A stretch of DNA of 64,000 nt from Pagrus major (lineage: Eukaryota; Chordata; Actinopteri; Spariformes; Sparidae): contig NC_133221.1 in the NCBI RefSeq assembly GCF_040436345.1, positions 3,085,118-3,149,117 of the forward strand, written 5' to 3'. The first letter of the stretch is position 1, and each line of letters begins with the position of its first letter. Shown here in pieces: positions 41,405 to 53,799 of this stretch. A program made the position numbers and the translations under genes. The notes below the pieces were generated by a model that saw only the letters and a list, made by a program, of their open reading frames with translations, had not been told where the DNA came from and did no database searches.

Positions 41405-41515
41405 TAATGATTCTCCCTTTATTCCCTGTTAAAAGGTCTTTTTGGGGGAGTTTTTCTTCATCTGAGGCAAACTGGGATTTGTCTTGGTGGGCTACATAAA
41501 TAAAACTGCCTTGAC
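41405..41515 (+). mobile_element. Retroelement 3' tail (CTGTTAAAAGG...CATAAATAAAACTG)
   Basis: Reads TTCCCTGTTAAAAGGTCTTT, GGGGGAGTTTTTCTTCATCT, CTGAGGCAAACTGGGATTTG and GGGCTACATAAATAAAACTG. I recognise this order as a frequent fish retroelement 3' end. It directly follows the Penelope-like fragment. Confidence 0.5.
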
Positions 41516-42816
41516 ACTTTCGAAATATGAGAGCAAATTCTTTCACACTTTCCAAGGATGATCGGTGATGGAGTGGAGAACCACAGCAGTCACAGTTAAC
41601 ATTTAGCAGTATTGTGTGTCTGCTGACTGATGTGGATTTCCAGGTATCCGTTCAGTCACGGTCACATGTGCCAAAGCTGATTAAGATTGAGTCTCGGCAG
41701 CTGCAAGACTTCCAGTATTTTCTCAAGGAAGATGTTTCTGTGTTTCTGTCAGCTGAAACCTCGTCTGATTGATCATGACGTGCTGACAGCCGACACACTA
41801 ACGGCGGCAAATTATCAGAAATAATTAGTTCAAATCTTTAGGAAATTCTCTACGATGGTGATTAGACCTTCTGACTTTCCTTTTACTGAAGCAGAACTTC
41901 ACAATGAAGAAGCAGAAAACCAGCAGAACCAGATTTAAGTGAGGGGGAATCGATGCCAGTGTGGCACCAGCTGCATGCTGCTCATGAGGGTATTGAGGAC
42001 AAATAAACACCCACACCCACACACAGCCATTTCAACTCCTCACAGAACATAAAGACAGGATCTCTGACCTACTTCCAGCCAGCGGTGGGCGGACAGAGAC
42101 GCTTCGATAAGCGTTTCCCAGCGAGCTAAAAGGAGACCACGTGTTCCTCATTCTAAGGTTGAAGACACACAGAGACTCGTTGCTACAGGCATCAAACAAC
42201 GTCTTTAAAAAGCGTGTTTTGGGCGAGACAGCTGTGTTCGCTACTGTCAATAACAAAGAGCAGCGCGACTATGAGCCTTGACCTGAGCACACCAGCCGTT
42301 CAAAACAGACGTGGACTTGAGCAGCAGACGTGGTTCTGTTCAGACTACGTGTCTGCCAACATGTTTGTGCTGTGTACGATCCACGAGTTCAGTGTGCATC
42401 AAAAACTTTATTTAGTACGCAGACAGTCTGCAGTGACAGATGATGTCATTTCATGCAGACTGCCGGCAAGTATAAATTGTGCTTTAAACTTACATTTACA
42501 AAATGATTGAAGATACATTCTTAGTTTTTAGATTATTAACAACAGAATCTCCCCAACATTTCAACGTTCTTCTGATTTTTTAAATTTGTATACCTCTCAC
42601 CCCCCTTCTATTTCCCCTGATGTGCTCCTGACTGACGACTGTTATCAAGAATATTTGATATCCTGGGTAATAAAACTGGCCTGAACTCCATTTCCTCCTT
42701 CATCTTCCTCCTCCTCTGCTCACTCCACGAAAAATCAACATTTAAAAAGATACAAGTTTGGTCGGAGCCGCTGAGCTCAGGCTGACTTTGAGTGATGATG
42801 GTATGTAGCATTTGCT

Positions 42817-42817
<1 letters not shown>

Positions 42818-42856
<39 letters not shown>
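42818..42856 (+). repeat. (TG)n microsatellite
   Basis: Uninterrupted TG repeat in the presumed dnajc5 3' UTR, about 160 nt after the stop codon; (CA)n on the sense strand. Confidence 0.95.
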
Positions 42857-42857
<1 letters not shown>

Positions 42858-43012
42858 TATTATTATTAATTTAATTATTTTTTGGCCTTTTTGAACAGCT
42901 GAAGAGAAACATAACAGATGAACTGATGAGAAAAATGTGTTGAGATTGTGTGTGCATCGTCCTGTGATTGTGGAGGAGCCGATTGTGCATGTGTGTGTTT
43001 GTGTGTGTGTGT

Positions 43013-43110
43013 CTAGTATGCGTCGGTCCTGTAGCTGTGGTGGGCATCAGAGGTGAGCGTGGTGGTTTCTGTGGCTGAGGACGGCTGCATCACGATGGGC
43101 TCGCCGCCAT
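43013..43110 (-). CDS. dnajc5: dnajc5 last coding exon
   Basis: 98 nt, phase 1 in (acceptor TATCCTCAG). Reads [20 protein letters not shown] and ends HHSYRTDAY then TAG, the CSP C-terminus. Confidence 0.95.
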
Positions 43111-45516
43111 CTGAGGATACACACACACAAACAAACACGTTAGAAAAAGGTTTAAAATAGACACCAAGAAAACTCTGAACAGAAGTCCCCACAGTGAACT
43201 TTTGTGTGTTTGTTACAGCATCAATGCGTCGCTGGCCTCACCTCTCTCGTCAGCGGTCATCTGGGCCTCCAGGTCCTCGGGGGACACGTAGAACTCGGGC
43301 TCCTGGTCCATGGGCGGCCGAGGTTTACATTTACCGCAGCAACAGTTACAGCAGCAGCACAGGCAACAGCAGAAATAACAGCCTGTGGACAGGCAGCAGA
43401 AGACGAACAGGGCCTGTGGGACGAAGAGCGGAGACACAGAGATATTAAATATTAAACGGCCGACAAACTGATGAAGGTAAACACGTCGAGGCGGAGGGAA
43501 AACAAACAGTTAACACTGAGAAAATCTTGTTTAAATATCAAATACACTGCCAAGTGTCAGACAGTGTTCACTTCTCCTCAGGCTCATTCATGACTCAGTG
43601 TTTCTCTTCACTGAATCACATATATGATTCGACATGGTTTGTTTTATTTGCCACAGATCGTTAGAAAGAAGACTCTGCACAAATAAATCTACAATTACAA
43701 ATGAACACAAACGTTAACACATTCACTTTCTTGTTCTTGTTTATTCTTTATTTTTTAAGTGGGATTTGAGCCTGACCAAAACATCAGTGATATATATCAA
43801 TATCTGCGTATAGGTTGTTCGATATGCGTCAGTATGAAAATTCCTCTTCCTTTTTTTTTTAAAACGCAGAAAAAGATGCTTGTGTAATTTATTTTTACTA
43901 AATTTCCAGTGAAGTTTACTGTTTCAGTGCTCTAATGTTGTTTTGGACATTTAAGATTCTTGTTAAGCTGTAAAATATCCTGATTTCATTACATACATAT
44001 CTTTTTCACAAACACCTTTCAAACAAGTTGGGACAGGAGCAACGAAAGACTGTGAAGGTTGTGTAATGATCTAAAAACAGCAGAAAACAACAGGTTCATT
44101 GGTATCAGGTGATAAGTCTCATGAGTGGTAATGAGAGAGGTATCTTACCTTCGCCCACCAGCTGGACAGAACGAAGTAGGTGTTGACGTTCTCCTCTCCG
44201 AACTGCTCTGCCACGTAGAGCCCCAGCGAGCCGTATTTGTCGTAGATGTTCTTCTTGGTGGCGTCGCTCAGGATGGAGTGGGCGTTGTTGATTTCCTTAA
44301 ACTTTTCGGCCGCATCTGGATTGTCCGGGTTCTTGTCTGGGTGGAACTTCAACGCCAGTTTCCTGTACAAAGACAGAGAGAATGGAGGATTAAAAACAGC
44401 AGACTTTTTGATAAGCCAACTCTTAAAAAAGGCACTGTGTTGTAATAAATGATTTCTCTGTTCCACTGACATATGACATTTCAAAATGTCTGCTTTCAGT
44501 CAGGCATATTAAGAAGGTTCATTCAAACCAAAGTCTTACACTTAACATATTTAAATATTAAACACTTTTACAAATATCAAGTTACCTGATACAAAGAAAG
44601 GCAGCACCTTTTCATTATTGTCCTGTTTTCTTCACCATAGCTTAACTAATCAGTATGAGAGTGAGAGAAATGTTGCCACTTCAGTATTCACTATCATCAG
44701 TAACCGGCAGTAACCTGATTTAATCCCATTGATTTGACCCATTGTGAAAGTGTCACCGGCCTCTGGCTCCCTCTAGTGGTTCACAACTTAAAACATCAAC
44801 ATGACAGGTGGAGTGACTTTATTACTTTCAAACAGAAGTGGGAAGTATCAAAGTACAACTACTTTGTTACTGCACTCCAGTAGATGTTTCAGGTGTCTGT
44901 ACTTTACTTGAGTATTTATTTTTCCGACATCTTCTGACTTTTCCTCTCTACATGCGAACACAAATATCTGAGCTTTCTCCTCCTCACATTTTCAAAACAG
45001 GCTTTTTATTTTAGTTTGATGCATTTGAGGGGAATTATGGATTATTTTCTCACTTTGTTGCTGCTCGGGACGCTTTACCAACCCAAAATGTGGCTATTTG
45101 ACGTCCTGGGAATGAGACTCAACAACCAACTATCTTTGTGGTGCATTCAGGAACAGCTGGGACAAATCCTACTGATTCTACCTTTAACTTTAATAGACTT
45201 TGAATTATATTAATATGACGTGAGCTTCAGTTAGCTTTTACCACAAATGTCCTGCAGAGGGAGACTTTTTACTGTGATACTCTGAGTACATTTCAAAGCC
45301 TGTACTCGATTACTTTTACTGGAGTAAAGAAGTTGTGGACTTTTGCCACTTCCACATAGATAAATACAATAATGGGTACATGTCTAATCTTGTGGGTATT
45401 AATAGGTACCTGTAACATTTCTTGATGTCCTCTGTGGTGGCGCTCTTGTCGACTCCCAGCACGATGTACAGCGATTCTCCAGATGTGGAGAGAGTTCTCT
45501 GTCTCTGCTGCTCCAT
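43013..45516 (-). CDS. dnajc5: dnajc5, cysteine-string protein (CSP-alpha)
   Basis: DnaJ co-chaperone of Hsc70 on synaptic and secretory vesicles, which keeps SNAP-25 functional. Four coding exons (45516-45410, 44362-44149, 43413-43242, 43110-43013) give 196 residues; human has 198. The J domain is at about 14-82 with HPD in [11 protein letters not shown]. Ser10 in [13 protein letters not shown] is the conserved PKA site. The palmitoylated string (residues 113-136) has 14 Cys. The C-terminus reads [13 protein letters not shown]...[18 protein letters not shown]...TDAY. A non-coding first exon lies 16 kb upstream at about 61.7 kb. Paralogue suffix (fish have several dnajc5 copies) not assigned. 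Identification secure. Confidence 0.97.
43242..43413 (-). CDS. dnajc5: dnajc5 exon: cysteine string
   Basis: 172 nt, phase 0 in (acceptor CCCACAG), phase 1 out (AGAGAG|GTGAGG). Encodes [20 protein letters not shown] and [14 protein letters not shown], then [18 protein letters not shown]. Compared with human (CGLLTCC), residues 114, 116 and 118 differ (Cys, Ser, Gly). Confidence 0.96.
44149..44362 (-). CDS. dnajc5: dnajc5 exon: J-domain core and linker
   Basis: 214 nt, phase 2 in (acceptor TTTGTACAG), phase 0 out (AAG|GTAAGA). Encodes [40 protein letters not shown] and [17 protein letters not shown]. The HPD motif needed for Hsc70 stimulation is intact. Confidence 0.97.
44766..44779 (-). promoter_or_regulatory. 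CTCF-like motif, minus strand
   Basis: GCTCCCTCTAGTGG is the exact reverse complement of the 14-mer at 3487-3500. The pair is convergent. It lies in a dnajc5 intron. Confidence 0.3.
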
Positions 45517-45584
45517 GGCCTCTCTCTCTCTCTCTCTCTTTTGTTCCTTCTCTTACTCGCTCCCTCACTCAGTCAGCCTCTCAC
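45410..45584 (-). CDS. dnajc5: dnajc5 exon with start codon
   Basis: The exon starts after acceptor ACCTGACAG (45585). The ATG at 45516 is preceded by a (GA)n stretch, and coding ends at TACAG|GTACCT. Encodes [20 protein letters not shown] and [14 protein letters not shown]. About 68 nt are 5' UTR, so an upstream non-coding exon is needed. CDS portion is 45410-45516. Confidence 0.93.
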
Positions 45585-46429
45585 CTGTCAGGTAAAAACA
45601 AGAAAGGAGGAAAAAGAGGCTGATGAGCTGAAAGGTTCAAATCAAAAACAAGTCACTTTGTTGCTGTTTTTTCTCAGATTGTTTCATTCCAGTCCTTCCA
45701 CCGGCCTTTTTGACTTTACAGCATATATGTTGTGTTAGACAAAAATGTTAAATTACAACAGTATTTCAATAATTTCACAGAAATGCTGAAGGAGATTTCG
45801 ATCTTTTATATATTTTATCAATGTAAAACCTGTAAAACCTGTAAAACCGAGCCTGAGTGTCTCTCACATGGACAGGTGAAGACAGGAGACTCAGATAACT
45901 CAAATTTACACATGATTTCACGACAGTAGCTCTTGTGTGAATGTAAAAACTTGGCTTCGATATTAAAAAAAGAGAAGAATATAGCAGGAGGTAAAGATCA
46001 AGTCCAAATATAACACTCATCCCACCTTTTATACTGAAAGGTGTTGAAATGGTGACCGACCTCTTTGTTAATGTGGAGTTGTGGGATTTAAGGGTGTGAT
46101 GTGTAGAGGAAGGGAAAGGAATAAATGAGGTAAACCAGGATAACCTAAGCTGATGTCACACAGGTAGGCAGGTGTGTAAGGCAGAGAGATTAATATTCTG
46201 TGTCCTGAAGGGACCTCACCTCACTGCAGGAGCTGCAGTAAACAAGATGCTAACACTTCACACGCTTCACACACTTCACACACCGCTTCAGGCAGCAACA
46301 AACGTATTCATCAAAAGACTGTTTTTGAAATTCATCCTCATTTCAGACAGGGGTGCATCTATAGATTCAGATTACTTCTCAGCGAACACAACAACACACA
46401 AGATTTCAGCTTAAAAAAAAAAAGAGTAT

Positions 46430-46572
46430 AAATAACGTCTTTTCAAATCTGTTTGGGATCTCTGGGCTTCAGGAGACTTGGATTACGTCGGATGCTGCTT
46501 CAGTTGTTTAGGAGAATGCTGCATGAGTAGATGACAACTGAATTTTCATTTTTGAGTGAACTGTTCCTTTAA
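46430..46572 (+). mobile_element. MITE end (...GTGAACTGTTCCTTTAA)
   Basis: Ends TTTTTGAGTGAACTGTTCCTTTAA, the complement of the start at 24820. The preceding part, GGGATCTCTGGGCTTCAGGA, GACTTGGATTAC, GCATGAGTAGATGACAACTG, agrees with the same family. Confidence 0.55.
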
Positions 46573-47595
46573 GTCTTTGTCACCATTTACATCAAAGAGT
46601 TCAACTTTGTGTGAGTAAGTTAAACTCTTCTACTCTTCCAGCTCTGTTATGTCCTGCTACTCTTTACCAGCAAAACACAGGAATATACAAAATGTATATT
46701 AAAATAAAATATATAGTATATCATGTACAGTAAGTGAGGAGGTACAGCAGTCTGTGCCATGTTTATCCACCTCACTTCTGTCACACCGCCAAACAATAAT
46801 ACACTGATTTTAACTAAACTAGGTTCATCAGTGTGTGAGGTAACAAGTTCACCGTCGCCCATCTGTGTGAGGACACTAACTGAGGGCTGCTCAGATGTCG
46901 ATCTGTATCTTTTAAAATTTACCACAATGACAAACAGACCAAATAAAGTCAGATTTCAGCTTCTGTTAATTTAGCTTCTGTGGTGTCCCACTTTCTCTCC
47001 TGTGTGCTCTCTTTTATCCCTCTCTCACTTTCTCTCTCTACATCAGTATCAAAGCTTATTTGTGTGGCTGGTGAATAAACAGAGATCACACCTGAACCAG
47101 AACTGAACTCTCAACAGACTAATGAGAGACTCTGTGTCCAACTTTGTCTTCAACAGTGCTTACTGTTAGACCAGCCAGTTGGACCAATATCAAAAACGTC
47201 TGCAGTTTTTAGAGGAAGTGTTGGTTAAGTTTGGTGTTTGGCGTAAGTGAAGAAATTCTCTTCTCTCTGGCTGGATTATAAACATGTTTCTTCCTCTTAC
47301 ATCTGAAAAACAAGATTTGTGGGCCAGGGCATCTATGCAGCACTACAGTGCTTCATTATAATGCTGTTTGTCCACATTTGACCTTTCTCAAAAGACTGCA
47401 GCCCTGATCAGTATCTTAAAAACTTGCTGTTCACTGTCCACACAGCAAATTGACACCGAGAGCTGGCTCGTTAAAACGTTTGTGGTGGTCGAGAAAAAGC
47501 TTTATTTGTTTGGCTTCTTCAACAAAAATGGCAAAATGTTGTATCAAAGTTCAGTGTAGTCAAGAACTTACTATTCCTGTCAATGCTTGGATGTT

Positions 47596-48095
47596 GGCAG
47601 TCGGGCTGTGAATTTTTGGCAATCTCATGAGTTGATTGATTTCGATTTTTGGGTGTCCAATTTGATTCAGAATCGATTTTAGATCAATATGGGTCCTTAA
47701 TCTGCTGAAATATAATATGAGACACAACTGGAAATCGAGAAAAACCATCTGCTGCCTTTTTATTTAAAAAAATTAACAGCATTAATGAATGAAATAACTT
47801 GAAAGCATGCATGTGTGTATGTGGATAACAAAATAAAAGGCTGTGCTCTGCTGTGTTATTAATGTTTTAAGTCCAGCAGCGTCCTGCTTAATGTTCGTCT
47901 TGCAAAGGTAATTATCCAGTCATTAAATAAAAGAAACCGCTGCCTTGTCCGGGTGCTGCACTACCCTTGAAGTTTAGTTTTGTCTTTTTCATTTAGTCAA
48001 CACCATGCTGCTTATTAACATTTAGAAAATAGATTTCTGACACTTGTGAATAGATTCTGAATCTTGGGAGATAAAGATTTTTTACCCGCTCCTAG
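47596..48095. mobile_element. Possible non-autonomous hAT-like element
   Basis: Starts CGGGCTGTGAATTTTTGGCA with TTGATTTCGATTTTTGG and CAGAATCGATTTTAGATC; ends TGAATAGATTCTGAATCTTG, then a T-rich GCTCC end. The AATCGATT-rich ends resemble fish hAT MITEs, but the terminal repeats are poor and no target duplication is visible. Confidence 0.35.
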
Positions 48096-49009
48096 TTGGC
48101 AGTTTATAGTTTATTTAAGTCTACTGTGAAAAATAGACCCCAGGTCCTTCTTTATCTAAGCTGCTGTAGCTACAGAGCTCCCCTAAAAAACTGGTGATTT
48201 TGAAGTTGAAGCTTACGCTGTGTGGTAATAACATTCTTGCTAAATTGTCCGTTAAAAACCTGATGAAATAGATGCAAGAGTTGAAGGAGATCAGTGGAGT
48301 GAGGGCGGGTACTGCAGGTCAGTCCGCCAAGCAGAGGCATCACGAAAAAAAAACTGAGTAAATCGACCCGGAGTGGGGCTACGAGGCTTGTGTACAGCAG
48401 GCATAACGATAAGCTACTTCACAATACACCCATTGACAACAACAATAACAAGAGTGGGCTAGTAAACCAGATTCAGGCAGGAAAAGAGATGATTATAAGC
48501 TATGTGAGTATCTGAAGAACGAATGCTCACCTTGGATACTAATTAAGTACAGGTGAATTTGTTATTCATGTTCAAAAAGTGTTAAGATAATAGATTTGAG
48601 GTTTTAAAGTCCTGAAGGAAATCCACTTCCTGACCTGTGAACTGAGCAGTGACAGGTCGATACAACCCTGTCAGACAGCAGGTGTATGGGGGTTGGCAGG
48701 CTTAGAGACCACGCTAAGCCAATTCAGCTACACAGACAGACCGGAGCAGACTGCTAGACTTAAATTAACGACAGGAAAAGAAGCTTCACGCCGTCTTCAC
48801 ACCAGACCTGCACCTTCCTGATGAGCAATTATCACACTGTGACTCATGGGCTGAATACTGTAACAAGAACAAGGTTCCCATCACAGTTATATCAGTGTGA
48901 CTGAGACACATATTCAAACTAACTGAGTGGTGTGATATTTATTCTTAGGATGCTGAAATATAAAAACCAAATTACTCTCCTCTGGTGAGGCTTCTATTAT
49001 ATTATTGTA

Positions 49010-49470
49010 AGCACTAATGTGATAGTTTTTGTTTTAATTTAGTTTATAATTTTTGTTTCAGCTCAGTTTAGTTTCAGTTATTTTCCAGAGTGGATATTGG
49101 ACTGGATATTTCTATTTCATTTTACTTAGTTTTGCGAGAACACCATATCGTTTCCGTTAGTTTGACTTTATCCTCCCTAATGTAAATTTTTTATTTCACA
49201 CCTTCACTGGTTTTAGTATTTTATAATCTTTCATTTGTTATAAATTGATTTTACAAGTTTTATTCTGTTTCTGTTTTAAATGTGTGCAGTTTTTGATATT
49301 ACTTGTATTATATCATTGCCATTTAATTTTTTATTGTGCCTTTTAACCACTCTTTATGCCTATTTTTTCCACAATATAATACTATTTTGTACAGCACTTT
49401 GCTCAACGTGCTGTACAAATCAACTTGACTACCTAGTTTTAGTTAACTATAACAACCCTGATAGCTGAGT
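49010..49470 (+). repeat. Dispersed repeat (TTTTAGTT...AGTTAACTATAACAACCCTG)
   Basis: Begins near AATGTGATAGTTTTTGTTTT, has TTTCAGTTATTTTCCAG, and ends TAGTTTTAGTTAACTATAAC AACCCTG. The end word is common in fish repeats. A GTACAGCACTTTG/GTGCTGTACAAAT retroelement-type tail is embedded. Confidence 0.45.
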
Positions 49471-50278
49471 TCAAACAAACACTGGTATGATCATTTAAAG
49501 TGAAGTATTGTACGTTTTGGGGGAGTGTTTGCCCCGGCTGATCCCTCAGCTATCTGCTTTACCCAACTTGAATTACACCTAGGCTTCACACATTACTAAA
49601 ATTAAAATATTTTTCGTTGAGTTTGCAGAAAATGCACAGTGACAAGTGTTATACCTAACGTCCAGGCTTCAGAAGGTCCCTGTAGTCCCAGACTGCAACC
49701 CAACTAACTGTTATTATGTTTGGATATGTGGCACATTCACTGAGTGGCTCATTTTAGTGACATTGTCAAATGGCTATAAGCAAAGCTGTTTTTTCTAAGT
49801 GTGTGTTGACGTGAGGCAGTGAGTGGGAGGAGGTTAGCTTCAGCAGATTGTCAGTGGCTAGTCACCTAAACATACAGGGATAATCTTAAACACACACAGG
49901 GTGGGAAAAATGTGGACGAAGAAACACACGCCATCAACAAACACACCACACATGAAAAACTACAGGTCAGTGTGTCCTAAAAATAACAACAACGTGGAAA
50001 CAGAACAAGACACCAGGGTGACAAAAATATTTATAATATTGAAAGTCCTCATTTATGGTCAGCCATTAGTCCAAAACCCTATGTGGCACCAGATGGCACT
50101 TATTGCCATGGCAACCCTACACACGCCTGACAACACATTGATTTAACACCTCCTTAAATCCCGCCCACTACTGTGCCTCGGATTAACCAGTCACAACACA
50201 GTTTCACCACCCACTTGACCGGGATTAACCAATGAGGGTGATTCATCCGTACCCCAGGGATTATCTACATGTTGAGTG

Positions 50279-50282
<4 letters not shown>

Positions 50283-50323
<41 letters not shown>
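50283..50323 (+). repeat. (TG)n microsatellite
   Basis: Uninterrupted TG repeat in the dnajc5 intron. Confidence 0.95.
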
Positions 50324-50324
<1 letters not shown>

Positions 50325-51399
50325 GAACAATCACATCCGAGCCGGCAGCCAATGACATTTTGTCTTGTTGAATGAGCCGTGAGTCAAACTGGCCATTCAC
50401 AGGAAGAAACAGAGTGTAGAGAATTAACACAGAGCGTAGAGAGGCTGACAGCATATGGTCTGTGTGTTAGAGTGTGTCTGTGTGTGAGTGTTAGACTTAA
50501 TATGGATTTCTGCTTCCACACCGAGTCTCACTTTTTCTTTCTCATTGAGGGATTTTCACTGAGCATGTAAAACTGCAGCTCAGCCTCAAGCCCACCTGAT
50601 CACGTCATCATATCGTGACATTAATTACATAATCATGCTATACAATATTATGGTGCAAACGGACGGTATTATGAGACGATAGGTCAAGTACAAGACTAGT
50701 TGTGGGTGCTGTATGTGTGCTGCTATTCTTTTCTAATTTAATTTTATATACTTAAAGTATTTATTTAGCAAGTTTCTCTAATTATCTGTACTTTTTCATT
50801 TTGCTGCTTACACCTGAGCAACACTTCGGATTCCTGCTATGCAAAGTTCAAAAGAAAGAAACAGTTGGTAACAACACTCAAAAAAGATGAAAGAATCTGA
50901 TTAAGTCGATAAAAACCCAATAAAAAACATGAATCAATGTACAAAATTTGCTTATCAATTCAGACTCAGAAATGCTTCCATGCACTAAACATTATGGCAA
51001 AATATCTCGTGTTGCTGAACCTGACTCAATGTGTCTGTAACGTTAGCTCAGAATAACAACCCTTACTGTTCAGAACAAAGAAATAAAACAACTTCATACG
51101 AGCATCAGTCCAGACTTCACATTGTTCTGCTCGGCTTTCCAAGGTTGTGTAACTGCGATCTGCAAGATGTGAAAATCGTCTCCATAACAAACAAAACATC
51201 ATCAAACAGCCTGTGAACATCTGAGCAGCTGCCAAAGACAGCGCTGTCTGTATACTGAGTGAGTCTTCATGCCTGACTTCTTAATAACACCAAATACAAC
51301 AACATATGAGATGGTCTGTGTGTTTATAACTGCTCACTTATCTTAAGTAACCGGGTCATGATTTCTGGAAAGAGAGCTTTTCAGTTTGTCTCTGTGAAA

Positions 51400-51483
51400 C
51401 TCACACAAAACAGTCTAGGTGGATAAATAGCACTACAAGTAAGAGGAGAAATATTTAGATTTTGGGTTGAGCGGTCCCTTTAA
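51400..51483 (+). mobile_element. MITE end (...TTGAGCGGTCCCTTTAA)
   Basis: Contains GTCTAGGTGGATAAATAGCA, CTACAAGTAAGAGG and ends TTTTGGGTTGAGCGGTCCCTTTAA, a diverged end of the type seen at 24820 and 46572. Confidence 0.45.
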
Positions 51484-52794
51484 CACTGAAAAAAAGGACT
51501 TGCCCAGAACAAAAAAACTGCTGCAGTTTGACATAAAGCAGCTCTACTGGGGAAGTTGGGAGTTTTGGTCCTTGCTAAAGACAGGAAGTGAGATTACAGA
51601 GGTGATTACTTTCCTTTACTGAGATCCATATCAGCAGTTCTCCTGTCATGAGTTCATTTCACCAGTCCAGTGGTTGGAGAACAAAGTGGTTTTGTAACGG
51701 TGTGTGTGAGGCTGGAGTCACAATTATAATATCTAAAATATTTAAAGCTGTTTGTCTCTGGTGCTCTTTTGCTCTGAGTGTGTGTGTGTGTTTGCAGGGG
51801 AGATTGAGAAAAAAATAGGCCAGCGTTTTGTTGTCAGCTTGCATCAAAAGAAGCTGTCACTTTACTCACACACAAACAGCGAGATGACTATAAACTGCAA
51901 CCTACATTTTATTCAAAAAGCCAAAGATCTTTTGTTCGTGAGGGTGCTATTTTATCTGAAGAAAGTGCTTCCTCTGAGCGGTTTATGTGGCAGTTTGCAG
52001 TTGCTCTCTTTAAAATTTAGATAAGTCACTTCCTGTCTGCAAATAAGTGTCCCTATCTCAAAATTGTCCACAGATAATTGTGACATGACAGGGACTTGTG
52101 AATATGCTTCACAATATGCTTATACGGGCTTTCACTTTTCCCAAAAATTAAGTTCAAACGAGTTGAAATGACACGCAATTTGTTTGAGTGAGTTTCCAAT
52201 GCGTGAAATTGATATTTTAGCGAGTTGATTCTTATCATTTTCAGAGCTGTAACAGTTGTAGCAGCAGGGTTAAGTACAGCTAATTACGCGGCTGTGATGC
52301 TGGCATTTTATCATGATTACAGTTATCAAACCCTGGCTGTCATAAATGAAACAGTTAACACAATGAGCACGATACGAGTACACTCTAGTATTCAGTATAA
52401 CCTCAGGTAAACAAGCAAACCAGAGCAAATCCTGTTCCTGATGGGATAAGTGTGTGTTTGTCCTTACTTTCAACCTGGTATTAACCCTGTATTTATCCAG
52501 GGAAGGTTCACTGAGCACCACAGCTCGTTCCCAGCAACACCCAGTGACGCTGTCCAATACAACCTGCCTTAACCCACAAGTCCACGTGTCCTTGTTTTAA
52601 AGGGACTCTTAAGTAACATCATCGTCTTCTGTTGTTTAAAAACAGGTAATAAAAGGTAAAATGGGTCACAACATACCATTATAAATGAAGCTTGCGTGCT
52701 TGTTTGGTACAGAACCCAGCAAAATCCCATAATTACTTAAACTGCAATGTTTAATGGATTAGTTCTCAACTAGTAATCATTGGTGTAATATTTT

Positions 52795-53070
52795 AAGAAA
52801 ACAAAAACAAAGAACAGTTAAAAGTCTCTGATTCCAGCTTCTAAAATGTGAATTTTTTTCCTGTTTTTTTTCCTCCTCTGTGACAGTAAACTATATCTCT
52901 GGGTTGTGGACAAAACAAAACATGTGAGGACGTCATCTTGGGCTTTGGGCAACACTGAAAACAGTTTTTTGACATTTTCTAAAACAAACAAATAACCAGT
53001 GTAATAGAGACAATAATCTACGGATTAACTGACAATGAAATAATCGCCCTAATTATCAACTTCCCCATCT
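52795..53070 (+). repeat. Best-preserved copy of the 'GTGACAGTAAACT' dispersed family
   Basis: Landmarks in order: TGATTCCAGCTTCTAAAATG, CTCCTCTGTGACAGTAAACT, TATCTCTGGGTTGTGGACAA, GACGTCATCTTGGGCTTTGG, then a 3' part with AATAATC words. No coding capacity. Probably a known teleost interspersed repeat. Confidence 0.6.
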
Positions 53071-53458
53071 TGACTGATATCGCAAGAGCAATATCTTTCT
53101 CAATAAATCACAAAATGATTTCTTTTTGTGTTCAGCCCTTATCATCAATGTGTTCTCTCCCTAAAGTAGATGAGAAGTTATGAACATGAAGAAAAATAAT
53201 ATCCTAAAAAAATCAAACCAGGAATTTAAGGTGTATCACTGTTTTTTAAACAGTGTAAAAATGTTTGGGGGGAATGTCCCTTTAAGCATATATACAGAGA
53301 ATCATCAGACTGCTGCAATAAAACAGCAGTTTTCAGCCTTTTTAGAAAAAACGAGTCATGACTTATTCTAAACTGTTGTCTCCCTCATTTCTGCCCAGTA
53401 GGGAAGACATGGATCATTAGTCAGTATTACCCACTACAGCAGACACCAGCTGCTGTCT

Positions 53459-53460
<2 letters not shown>

Positions 53461-53512
<52 letters not shown>
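53461..53512 (+). repeat. (AC)26 microsatellite
   Basis: Uninterrupted AC repeat in the dnajc5 intron. Confidence 0.96.
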
Positions 53513-53520
<8 letters not shown>

Positions 53521-53799
53521 AAAGCCAGTCTCAGGCTTCACCAAAATGAAATAATGAAAGTGCAGATGTAATGTAAATGATGCAAGGAGAACATCTTGTA
53601 CTTCTCAAACTCTCCTTCTCTTTCACTAACGCCTACTGGGATGATTGTTAGTCTGAGTCTTATTTTAAGTTTTAATCCTTCTCTCTGTTCCTATCATGAG
53701 GTCTTCTTTATAATTACTATATACATCACATACATTAGACAGACATTATGCAATAACGTCCAGGCTGCAGCAGTGAAATGGGACGCGACAAAACAAATA

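Larger units (their letters stand above)
39236..43012 (-). other. dnajc5: Probable 3' UTR of dnajc5
   Basis: From the dnajc5 stop to the AATAAA at 39253-39258. Long 3' UTRs are usual for DNAJC5 in vertebrates. The stretch holds a (TG)n repeat (42818-42856), a Penelope-like fragment (40782-41376) and another retroelement tail (41405-41515), both antisense to dnajc5. The true end may be earlier. Confidence 0.4.
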
